Below are positions 36,307-43,338 of a stretch of DNA of 43,338 nt, piece by piece; within the stretch, counting starts at the first letter, position 1; each line of letters opens with the position of its first letter. Position numbers and translations under genes: made by a program. The notes beneath the pieces are model-generated. The model saw nothing but the letters and a program-made list of their open reading frames with translations. It made no database searches and was not told the DNA's origin. Source of the stretch: Methylococcales bacterium (GTDB taxonomy: Bacteria > Pseudomonadota > Gammaproteobacteria > Methylococcales > Methylomonadaceae); assembly GCA_030654015.1 (NCBI GenBank), contig JAURYI010000005.1, forward strand, positions 1 through 43,338, given 5' to 3'.

Positions 36307-38716
36307 TTTCTCGCATAAAATCCGCGCCGATTTACTGGCACAAAAATCCCGCACGCTGTTAGCCATTATCAGCATTGCTATCGGCATATTCGTGGTCGGT
36401 ACGTTATTGGGCATGATAGATTTACAACTCAGCAAAATGGATGCCTCGCACAAATTATCACAGCCGTCACATATCAATTTAATCCTCAAAACTGACGCGG
36501 ATTTTGCTGTTGCCGAGCAGATAAAAACGCTTGCAGGTGTGGCGGGTGTCGATAAATTAACGCAATTTACCGTACGCTTTAAAACCGCCAATAATCCGCA
36601 GTGGCAAACAGGCACGGCAATAATTCGCCCTGAGTATCGCGTACAACATTATGATGTCATGACTTTGTTATCAGGGCAGTTTCCACATGATAATGCGGTA
36701 GCCATAGAGCGTTTATCCGCCAAAGCCGCAGGGCTTAAACAGAGTGATGCTGTTGTTTTTGAAACCGCGACAGGTGAACAAGCGTTTACCGTCGATGGCA
36801 TTATTCGGCATCCGTTTGTGAAGCCACCGCCGTTTGGTGGGCAGTTGCATTTTTTTATCGCGCCTGAATCGGCGGCTATTTTAGGCATTCAGCCTGCTAC
36901 TTTCAGGCAATTATTAGTACAAGTCACCGAGCCGTACAGCGAAGAAAAAGCCCGTTTAATTGCGGGTGACATTCGCGCCAAGTTAAGCACGTTAGGCATC
37001 GGCGTTAATGCCACGCTGTTACAAAATCCTGAACAACATTGGGGCAGACCGTTTTTTTCGGGTATCAATTTAATTTTAACGGTGATGGCGTGGGCATCGT
37101 TGGCATTAAGTTCGGTATTAATTCTGAACACCATTGCCGCATTAATCACCCAGCAAACGGATCAGATTGGCATCATGAAATCCATCGGTGCGCGGCGGTT
37201 GACTATTGCCCGCCTGTATTTGACCGAAGTATTTATTGTCGCGTTGCTTGCGCTGGTGTTAGCTGTGCCTCTCAGTTTAGCGGCGGCGTATTTCAGTAGC
37301 CAGTGGTTGTTAGATTTATTCAATATCGACATGGACGGCTTTGAATATTCATCGCGCACCGTGTATTTGATGCTGGCAGGTGGCTTGCTTGCGCCATTAT
37401 GCGCTTCTGTTTATCCCATCTGGCGTGGTGCGTCAATGTCGGTTCGACAGGCGATTGCCAGTTATGGGCTGGGCGCGGATTTTGGCAGCAGCCGTTTTGA
37501 TAACTGGCTGGAACGTAGCGTATTCAGTGCGTTACCGACACTTTACGCGGTCACGTTGGGTAATTTGTTTCGTCGTAAAGCGCGTTTAGTGTGGACGCAA
37601 ATCGTGCTGATTATTGCGGGTGTGTTGTTTATCGTCATTATCAGCTTGATTACCTCGGTTAATGTGACGCTGGATAACGAACTGGCGCGTAGTCAATACG
37701 ATATACGCTTGGGTTTTAGTAGCGATCAACCCATCGCTGTAGTGGAAAAATTAATCCACACCGTACCACACACCACAGGGCTGGAATTTTGGAACAGATT
37801 ACCCGCTGAACTGTCACGCAATGAGCTGTTATTGAAGCAATCGGGCAGTTTAGGCGTACAACTTGTTGCCCTGCCTGTTGAATCGGTGATGTATAAACCG
37901 TTAATCGTCGCGGGGCGGTGGTTTGCACAGAGCGATAATAATCAGCAAGTGTTGGTATTGAATGCGGCAACCGCAGAACTGAACGGTATTCAGGTGGGCG
38001 ATAGCATCAACGTCAATCTGCTGGGGCGATTCAACAGCGCGTGGCAGGTGATTGGTTTGTATCGCTGGTTTGCGGGTTCGGGTTATAACGTAGAACCTGT
38101 GTACGCGCCGTTAAGCACTGTTCAAACCGTGACTAAACGCAGCGAAATCAGTTCATTTGCGTTGCTGTCTGCGAATGTGACAACGCAAGCAGAAGAAAAA
38201 ATTGTCGCCGATGCCTTAAAACAAGTGTTTCAGAATAATCACATCAAGCTGGATTTTTACACCACGATTGCCAAACTGGAACAACGCCACAACGCTAAAA
38301 ATCAGTTTCGTCCGATAACCAGTATGTTGTTAGGTTTGGCATCACTCATTGCCTCAGTCGGGGCAATCGGTTTGTCAGGCACATTGGCGATTGGCGTGTT
38401 GCAGCGCACTCGTGAAATCGGCGTACTGCGCGCTATCGGTGCGAATTCAGGGGCAATTTTTAAACTGTTCATGCTGGAAGGTTTGTTTCATGGGTTGATG
38501 GCGTGGTTTATCAGCATTCCCATCGCTTATTGTGTGGCTGAACCGCTGTCTCAAAAATTGGGGGAAATTATGCTGGGCATACAACTGGATTTTAGCTTTT
38601 CATGGCTTGCCGTCGGGCTGTGGTTAGGAATTGTCGCCGTGTTGGTGTTAGTGGCTTCCTATTTGCCCGCGCGTCATGCGACGCGCATTGTGGTGCGTGA
38701 CAGTCTTAATTATTGA
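36299..38716 (+). CDS. ABC exporter permease with two FtsX domains
   Basis: The protein of about 805 residues has an N-terminal membrane helix (LAIISIAIGIFVVGTLLGMI), a periplasmic domain, an FtsX helix bundle (VMAWASLALSSVLILNTIAAL ... QIGIMKSIGARR), a second periplasmic part and a second FtsX bundle (GLASLIASVGAIG ... REIGVLRAIGANSGAIF). This is the double-FtsX layout of large lipoprotein/lipid exporters. The start is inferred: TTG at 36299 overlaps the upstream gene's end (TTGAATAG) and keeps the first helix; the first downstream ATG would delete that helix. A hydroxylase-like gene follows after 7 bases. Confidence 0.88.
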   Translation: MNSFSHKIRADLLAQKSRTLLAIISIAIGIFVVGTLLGMIDLQLSKMDASHKLSQPSHINLILKTDADFAVAEQIKTLAGVAGVDKLTQFTVRFKTANNPQWQTGTAIIRPEYRVQHYDVMTLLSGQFPHDNAVAIERLSAKAAGLKQSDAVVFETATGEQAFTVDGIIRHPFVKPPPFGGQLHFFIAPESAAILGIQPATFRQLLVQVTEPYSEEKARLIAGDIRAKLSTLGIGVNATLLQNPEQHWGRPFFSGINLILTVMAWASLALSSVLILNTIAALITQQTDQIGIMKSIGARRLTIARLYLTEVFIVALLALVLAVPLSLAAAYFSSQWLLDLFNIDMDGFEYSSRTVYLMLAGGLLAPLCASVYPIWRGASMSVRQAIASYGLGADFGSSRFDNWLERSVFSALPTLYAVTLGNLFRRKARLVWTQIVLIIAGVLFIVIISLITSVNVTLDNELARSQYDIRLGFSSDQPIAVVEKLIHTVPHTTGLEFWNRLPAELSRNELLLKQSGSLGVQLVALPVESVMYKPLIVAGRWFAQSDNNQQVLVLNAATAELNGIQVGDSINVNLLGRFNSAWQVIGLYRWFAGSGYNVEPVYAPLSTVQTVTKRSEISSFALLSANVTTQAEEKIVADALKQVFQNNHIKLDFYTTIAKLEQRHNAKNQFRPITSMLLGLASLIASVGAIGLSGTLAIGVLQRTREIGVLRAIGANSGAIFKLFMLEGLFHGLMAWFISIPIAYCVAEPLSQKLGEIMLGIQLDFSFSWLAVGLWLGIVAVLVLVASYLPARHATRIVVRDSLNY

Positions 38717-38723
38717 CCATGCC

Positions 38724-39206
38724 ATGTTGAATGTAATCGTGCAATGTCTGCTGGGTTTGTTATATGCCAATGCGGGCGAATGGCTGATGCACAAATACAT
38801 TCTGCACGCGCTGGGCAAAAAACAGGGTAGTTTCTGGACGTATCATTTATATGAGCATCATGAGGTGTGTCTGCGTCACAATATGCTTGATTCAGGCTAT
38901 CAAAAATTGAGCTTAACGACGTGGAATACGCAAAGCAAAGAGCTGGTGGTATTGGCGGGGCTGGTATTGTTCCATGTGCCGCTGTTGTTCATATCACCTG
39001 TATTTACCAGCACCGTTTATGCGTCTCTTGCACTGTATTATTATAAACACCGCAAAGCGCACCTAGATCCCGTGTGGGCTAAGCGGCATTTGCGCTGGCA
39101 TTATGAACACCATCTTGGCGGCAACAGTGAAGCAAACTGGTGCGTCACTTGGCCGTGGTTTGATTATTTACTGGGAACACGGATTAAAAACAACAATCTG
39201 GATTAA
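38724..39206 (+). CDS. Fatty acid hydroxylase/CrtZ-like membrane di-iron protein
   Basis: The 160-residue protein has the histidine clusters of the fatty-acid-hydroxylase superfamily: HKYILH, HLYEHH, HRKAH and HYEHH, around two hydrophobic segments (LVLFHVPLLFISPV and the N-terminal helix). Such enzymes use a di-iron centre to hydroxylate lipids or carotenoids (CrtZ). The ABC exporter lies 7 bp upstream on the same strand and the carotenoid operon is divergent from it, so a carotenoid or lipid substrate is plausible but unproven. I choose ATG 38724 since the upstream extension overlaps the permease. Its stop overlaps that of the convergent cytochrome gene. Confidence 0.8.
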   Translation: MLNVIVQCLLGLLYANAGEWLMHKYILHALGKKQGSFWTYHLYEHHEVCLRHNMLDSGYQKLSLTTWNTQSKELVVLAGLVLFHVPLLFISPVFTSTVYASLALYYYKHRKAHLDPVWAKRHLRWHYEHHLGGNSEANWCVTWPWFDYLLGTRIKNNNLD

Positions 39207-39937
39207 TTCGGTTTTTCCTTAGTAAAAAACCACATCTGATACGCGCTTACTAAAATTTGCAGTCCCATTGACAAGCCCATTAACGCACCACTGGCAACCA
39301 CCACATAAGAGAATGAGGGTATGGATTTGGTGATGAACCATGACAGCACATCCAATAACATAGCGGCAAACGGAATAACCACCGCAATTCTTTTCACATA
39401 GATGTTAATGTCACAAAGAATAAATATCTTGCCGATAAAAAATAAAATAAACGCGATACCGAATAAATGAATATGCGAGACGCGGATTAATGCGGGAATG
39501 CTGGCTCCGCCTGAATGAGCAACGTCGGCAACGCCTGCATAATTGGTTAAATCGGGCAGGGAAGGGTTGATAGCGGGCGTATGACAGATGACACAATCAC
39601 GATTGAAAATCGGGGCAATTTTTTCATTATATTCAAGTTCATCCGCACCCTCTTGTATCCAATCCAAAATAACGTCCTTATCGCTTTTATGCCGCAAATT
39701 AGGTTCCATGATGCCTGTAATCGCATTGCCGAGGCGCGTTTGTTCTTTAGAGCCGTGATAATGAATCGTAACATCGTCGATAGAAATGCCTGCCTTACCG
39801 TCACGCCCTTGATGGGTGTAGTACAAATTGGCCAGCGCGGCTAAATAACCGAGTCCTATGGTTAGCAGAAATACCGTGTTTAAAATCCGCTCACTGATGG
39901 AAATATCTTTAAAACGGGTATAGCGTTCTTTGACCAT
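39203..39937 (-). CDS. Membrane-bound mono-haem cytochrome c-like protein
   Basis: The 244-residue protein has one N-terminal membrane helix (TVFLLTIGLGYLAALANLYY), a periplasmic part with a single haem c motif CVICH near residue 116, and a C-terminal block of about four helices beginning with VSHIHLFGIAFILFFIGKIF, where two histidines could bind haem or copper. I believe relatives in methanotrophs are often misannotated as elongation factor-1 alpha. The function is unknown; an electron-transfer role in the inner membrane is likely. It is monocistronic and convergent to the hydroxylase gene. The start ATG 39937 follows an AGAGG sequence. Confidence 0.7.
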   Translation of the reverse strand: MVKERYTRFKDISISERILNTVFLLTIGLGYLAALANLYYTHQGRDGKAGISIDDVTIHYHGSKEQTRLGNAITGIMEPNLRHKSDKDVILDWIQEGADELEYNEKIAPIFNRDCVICHTPAINPSLPDLTNYAGVADVAHSGGASIPALIRVSHIHLFGIAFILFFIGKIFILCDINIYVKRIAVVIPFAAMLLDVLSWFITKSIPSFSYVVVASGALMGLSMGLQILVSAYQMWFFTKEKPN

Positions 39938-39998
39938 TATTGCCTCTGTTAAAGTTCAGATTATTGCGTTCGATTTTCTGCGCCTGATTTTAACCTGA

Positions 39999-40163
39999 TT
40001 TACAGATTTAACCCATTATCCGCTAAGCCGCCAAGTCGAACAGTTTCAATAAAATATCATCGAACAAGCCTTGCTCAAAACAGGCGATAATAAAACCAAA
40101 GTTGCCCAGCTATTGAAAATCAGCCTGCGGTCTTTGTGCGACAAAATTAAGCAATATTTTTAA
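39999..40163 (+). pseudogene. C-terminal remnant of a Fis-type HTH (NtrC-like) regulator
   Basis: The reading PLSRQVEQFQ, TAA (40050-40052), NIIEQALLKTGDNKTKVA, then QLLKISLRSLCDKIKQYF and a TAA stop matches the DNA-binding end of NtrC-family sigma-54 activators, where the helix-turn-helix follows a linker of this kind. The central AAA+ and receiver domains are missing and an in-frame stop splits the fragment. It lies directly upstream of a sigma-54 promoter. Confidence 0.65.
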
Positions 40164-40319
40164 TCTCAATTCGCATTAAAGCGCGTGGATTCAATTTGGT
40201 GCGAGACTGGCTATTCTTGCACTTACTTTAAACCGCATAATTATTTCTCCTGACGTTACAGTCAATAATATTCTTGCATCTTATTGATTATATTATAGTA
40301 GTTGTGTTTTATAAATTTA

Positions 40320-40335
40320 TGGCACAGCCTTTGCT
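40320..40335 (+). promoter_or_regulatory. Sigma-54 promoter of the nitrate-type ABC transporter operon
   Basis: TGGCAC-N5-TTGCT matches the -24/-12 consensus at every conserved base, with the required GG and GC ten bases apart. Start of transcription would be near 40345, about 95 bases before the permease start. Sigma-54 control fits nitrogen regulation through NtrC. No clear NtrC operator was found; GGTGC and TGCAC half-sites near 40198-40228 are not in the standard arrangement. Apart from the regulator remnant the 500-bp gap holds no gene. Confidence 0.85.
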
Positions 40336-40439
40336 TTATAAAAATTCAAGAAAGCTGATTGTTCATCCATACAGGATGACGGCTTGACTGTTGGCAGTGA
40401 CGCGCCACGTGGATTGAGCAAAAATAAACGGTGATAAGC

Positions 40440-41453
40440 ATGAATAATAAACTAATCAAATTCTTTAACCTCGCAGGTTTAACATGGTTTGTTCCCATCG
40501 TTAAAATCTGTGCAGGGGAAAATCCTACCCAACAATTTCGCCAGATGTGGTTGATTATCGGTGTACCCATTGTCGCTTTTATCATTTTTTTAAGTTTGTG
40601 GAGTGCGTCTGCCAGTCGTATCAACACCAGCTTAGGGGCTATTCCAGGCCCAAGTGCGGTGTGGCATGAATTTGGCGGCTTGATGGAAGATCACACTGCC
40701 GAAAGACAAAAAGAAAAAGAGTTTTACCAGCTGCAACTGCAAGAAAATAACGAAGCCTTAGCTAAAGACCCTAAAGCGGAACTTAATACCTTTATTTATT
40801 CGGGAAAATCAACTTTTCTGGATCAAATTTTCACCAGCCTGTACACCGTGTTTACCGGTTTTATTCTGGCTACCCTGATTGCTGTGCCGCTGGGGATTTT
40901 ATGCGGTATGAGTGAGGTGTTTCGCACTGCACTGAATCCGTTGATTCAAATTTTTAAACCCGTATCGCCGCTGGCATGGTTGCCGATTGTGACCTTAACC
41001 GTGAGTGCGTTGTACCAGACCAGTGATGATTCATGGTTTGAAAAATCCTTTTTAACCTCGGCGATTACGGTGACTTTATGTTCGCTATGGCCAACGTTGA
41101 TTAATACCACCGTGGGCGTAGCGTCGATTGATAAAGATTTGGTCAATGTCGGTAAAGTGTTGCGTCTGAATTGGAGTACGCAAATCAGAAAAATCATTCT
41201 GCCGTCTGCGCTGCCGTTCATTTTTACAGGGATGCGCTTATCGTTAGGCGTGGGCTGGATGGTATTGATTGCCGCTGAAATGCTGGCGCAAAATCCCGGT
41301 TTAGGAAAATTCGTCTGGGATGAATTTCAAAACGGCAGTTCACAATCGTTAGGCAGAATTATGGTCGCCGTGTTCACCATCGGTATCATCGGTTTTATCT
41401 TGGATAGAATCATGCAGACTTTGCAAAATCTATTTTCATTCAGCAAAACCTGA
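40440..41453 (+). CDS. nrtB: Nitrate-type ABC transporter permease (NrtB-like)
   Basis: The 337-residue inner-membrane protein is a BPD-transport permease of the nitrate/sulfonate/taurine group. It has an N-terminal helix (IIGVPIVAFIIFLSLWSA), a family-specific spacer with charged residues (about 85-125), and the permease core with the EAA-type loop GKVLRLNWSTQIRKIILPSALPFI and GLGKFVWDEFQNGS, which fits NrtB/NasE. A GTG nine bases upstream is an alternative start; ATG 40440 is preferred. No periplasmic binding protein gene (nrtA) accompanies it, which is unusual. A sigma-54 promoter precedes it, and the double ATPase follows after 10 bases. Confidence 0.88.
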   Translation: MNNKLIKFFNLAGLTWFVPIVKICAGENPTQQFRQMWLIIGVPIVAFIIFLSLWSASASRINTSLGAIPGPSAVWHEFGGLMEDHTAERQKEKEFYQLQLQENNEALAKDPKAELNTFIYSGKSTFLDQIFTSLYTVFTGFILATLIAVPLGILCGMSEVFRTALNPLIQIFKPVSPLAWLPIVTLTVSALYQTSDDSWFEKSFLTSAITVTLCSLWPTLINTTVGVASIDKDLVNVGKVLRLNWSTQIRKIILPSALPFIFTGMRLSLGVGWMVLIAAEMLAQNPGLGKFVWDEFQNGSSQSLGRIMVAVFTIGIIGFILDRIMQTLQNLFSFSKT

Positions 41454-41463
41454 GAGGTGCGTC

Positions 41464-43197
41464 ATGGCAGTCGTGCAATTAAAACCTGTGTCATTATCCG
41501 TACCTGAGCCTAACCTTATGAAGCCATCCAATGATGCCGCGTTACCTATCGTTGAACTGAAAGACGTTTGTAAGCACTATGGCAGCAGTTCAATCCTGAA
41601 AAACATCAACTTACAGGTCAAAGAAGGCGAGTTTATTGCCATTGTCGGTTTTTCTGGCAGTGGTAAAACCACGCTGATTTCTTTAATTGCAGGCTTACTA
41701 CAAGCCGACAGCGGCGAGGTATTAAAACAAGGCAAAGCAATCACCGAACCAGGCCCAGACCGTGGCGTGGTATTTCAAAATTATTCGTTGATGCCGTGGT
41801 TGACGGTATACGAAAACGTGGCATTAGCCGTTGATGAAATTTTCAAACACTGGTCGGCAGAACAACGCAAAGCTCATGCTGAAAAATATATTCACATGGT
41901 CAGTTTGTCACACGCAATAAACAAAAAACCCGCCGAACTGTCAGGTGGAATGCGGCAGCGGGTCAATGTGGCGCGGGCGTTGGCGGCGAGTCCTGATATT
42001 TTATTGTTGGATGAACCATTGAGCGCGTTGGACGCATTAACACGCGGCAATCTGCAAGATGAAATTTTACAAATCTGGCAGCAAGAAAAGAAAACCGTGA
42101 TTTTAATTACCAATGATGTCGATGAAGCCATTTATATGGCGGATCGCGTTATTCCACTTAACCCCGGCCCTGATGCGACTTTCGGCCCTGACTTTGCTGT
42201 TGATATTCCCCGTCCGCGTGATAGAACCGCGTTAAATCATAATGAAGAGTTTAAAAAACTGCGGGCGGAAATTACCCGCTATCTAATGGCGATAGGCATC
42301 GAAAAAGCGGGCGAAATCGCTAAAGAACAAATTGTATTACCCGATGTGCAACCGAATACCCAGCATGATTATGCAGTTTTAAAACAACCAGCGAATCATG
42401 ATCTAGGTAAACTGCGTTATGTGGAATTTTCCCGTTTATCAAAAATTTATCCGACACCCGATGGTAACAGCACCGTTAAAGTGGTCGATGGTTTTGATAT
42501 GCAGCTCAAAAAAGGCGAATTTATTTCTATCATCGGGCATTCGGGTTGCGGTAAATCCACCGTGTTATCCATGGTTGCGGGTTTAACTGACATTTCCGAA
42601 GGCGGTATCATTTTAGATAATCGCGAAGTCTCCACCGCAGGACCTGACAGAGGCGTGGTGTTTCAAGCACCGAGTTTGTTTCCGTGGCTCACTGCGTTTG
42701 AAAACGTGCAGCTGGGCGTTGATAAAGTCTATCCTCATGCCAACAAAGGCGAGCGTGATGACATCGTCGGCTATTATCTGAACCGCGTCGGTTTAGGCGA
42801 TAGTCTGCATAAAAAAGCCAGTGAACTGTCCAACGGAATGCGCCAACGGGTCGGTATTGCCCGTGCATTCGCCTTATCGCCCAAGCTGTTGCTATTGGAT
42901 GAACCATTTGGGATGCTGGATTCGCTCACCCGTTGGGAACTGCAAGAAGTATTAATGGAAGTCTGGGAGCGCACCCACGTTACCGCGATTATGGTCACGC
43001 ATGATGTTGATGAAGCGATTTTATTGGCCGACAGAGTGGTGATGATGACCAACGGGCCTATGGCTAAAATCGGCAAAATTGAAGCAATTAATCTACCACG
43101 TCCCAGAACGCGCAAATCGTTACTGGAACACGCTGATTATTATCAATATCGGGAAAGTTTACTGACTTTCTTGATGGAGTGCGATAAAGCACACTAA
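41464..43197 (+). CDS. Nitrate-type ABC transporter ATPase, two nucleotide-binding domains in tandem (NrtC/NrtD-like)
   Basis: The 577-residue protein contains two complete ABC domains. Domain 1 (about 28-270): Walker A GFSGSGKTT, signature LSGGMRQR, Walker B ILLLDEPLSALD, but asparagine instead of the switch histidine (LITNDVDEA). Domain 2 (about 318-570): Walker A GHSGCGKST, signature LSNGMRQR, Walker B LLLLDEPFGMLD and a normal VTHDVDEA. The domains are therefore asymmetric, with one canonical and one altered site. It replaces the separate NrtC and NrtD of cyanobacteria and lacks the NrtA-like extension of NrtC. With the permease it should import nitrate or a related anion under nitrogen control. 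Confidence 0.88.
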   Translation: MAVVQLKPVSLSVPEPNLMKPSNDAALPIVELKDVCKHYGSSSILKNINLQVKEGEFIAIVGFSGSGKTTLISLIAGLLQADSGEVLKQGKAITEPGPDRGVVFQNYSLMPWLTVYENVALAVDEIFKHWSAEQRKAHAEKYIHMVSLSHAINKKPAELSGGMRQRVNVARALAASPDILLLDEPLSALDALTRGNLQDEILQIWQQEKKTVILITNDVDEAIYMADRVIPLNPGPDATFGPDFAVDIPRPRDRTALNHNEEFKKLRAEITRYLMAIGIEKAGEIAKEQIVLPDVQPNTQHDYAVLKQPANHDLGKLRYVEFSRLSKIYPTPDGNSTVKVVDGFDMQLKKGEFISIIGHSGCGKSTVLSMVAGLTDISEGGIILDNREVSTAGPDRGVVFQAPSLFPWLTAFENVQLGVDKVYPHANKGERDDIVGYYLNRVGLGDSLHKKASELSNGMRQRVGIARAFALSPKLLLLDEPFGMLDSLTRWELQEVLMEVWERTHVTAIMVTHDVDEAILLADRVVMMTNGPMAKIGKIEAINLPRPRTRKSLLEHADYYQYRESLLTFLMECDKAH

Positions 43198-43231
43198 ATC
43201 ACTGTCGAGTTACGTTATTGCTAACCCGACC

Positions 43232-43338
43232 TAGTACACCGTCAGTTTAGTTATGACGGGTAAGGTTACTAGACCTGCTAGGTTTTAAAAACCTCGCAGG
43301 TCTTTATCGGATACGTCAGAATAAAACGGACTTCCTGT
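43232..43338. repeat. MITE-like palindromic element, copy B (runs to the window edge)
   Basis: It begins with the 28 bases TAGTACACCGTCAG...TTATGACGG, identical to the reverse complement of copy A, then has an extra stretch of about 11 bp, the central palindrome (43271-43302, one mismatch) and the far arm, which becomes less similar toward the window end. It lies 34 bp after the transporter stop. Confidence 0.75.

Noticed and set aside
40198-40228. GGTGC and TGCAC as an NtrC operator upstream of the sigma-54 promoter
   Set aside because: NtrC sites have GCAC before GTGC with about seven bases between; here order and spacing are wrong.
40462-40480. AACCTCGCAGGTTTA inside nrtB resembling half of the MITE core
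   Set aside because: It encodes the FNLAGLTWF segment expected for the family and has no inverted partner, so it is probably chance.

Overview
The window looks like chromosomal DNA of a gammaproteobacterial methanotroph (Methylococcales: Methylomonas, Methylobacter or a relative). The main evidence is a crtN - aldehyde dehydrogenase - crtNb operon for C30 carotenoids, whose two desaturase-type proteins closely resemble those I know from Methylomonas. The gammaproteobacterial gene orders yggS/pilT/pilU and leuS-lptE-holA agree with this. No tRNA, rRNA or CRISPR array was recognised. The assignment rests on remembered protein families, not on a search.

Layout. 1-5.6 kb: the 3' part of a very large repeat adhesin/RTX-type exoprotein, then an OafA-type acyltransferase. 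5.7-10.5 kb: housekeeping genes (yggS, pilT, pilU, djlA, purC). 10.6-14.3 kb: a type ISP-like DNA methyltransferase/restriction gene broken twice, by an in-frame TAA and by a 0.6-kb insertion. The insertion carries a small GIY-YIG nuclease and three large hairpins that share a core repeat. 14.3-21.7 kb: a bifunctional class A penicillin-binding protein, then leuS-lptE-holA. 21.8-30 kb: an AT-rich accessory segment, nearly all on the minus strand. It holds small unknown genes (one frameshifted), an N-formylglutamate amidohydrolase-like gene with a truncated duplicate, an LprI-like protein, a one-piece GmrSD restriction protein, a TnpB gene without TnpA, a truncated phosphoesterase and a rhodanese.

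30-39.9 kb: the carotenoid operon with an isoprenylcysteine-methyltransferase-like gene upstream, and divergent to it a MacB/Lol-like ABC exporter followed by a histidine-rich membrane hydroxylase-like gene. A membrane cytochrome c gene converges on them. 40-43.3 kb: the remnant of a Fis-type helix-turn-helix regulator, a textbook sigma-54 promoter, and a nitrate-type ABC transporter consisting of a permease and a tandem double ATPase with no substrate-binding protein gene.

The window is rich in small palindromic repeats: (a) hairpins with a CTGAGCTTGTCGAAG core around the GIY-YIG gene; (b) an exact 49-bp repeat next to leuS and rhodanese; (c) a roughly 100-bp MITE-like element in opposite orientations at 30.1 and 43.2 kb; (d) two perfect palindromes related by compensatory changes; (e) several single REP-like structures. 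Three genes (rhodanese, crtNb, ald) take their stop codon from a repeat or structured element. The most interesting candidate system is the GIY-YIG nuclease with its hairpin array inside the restriction/modification gene.
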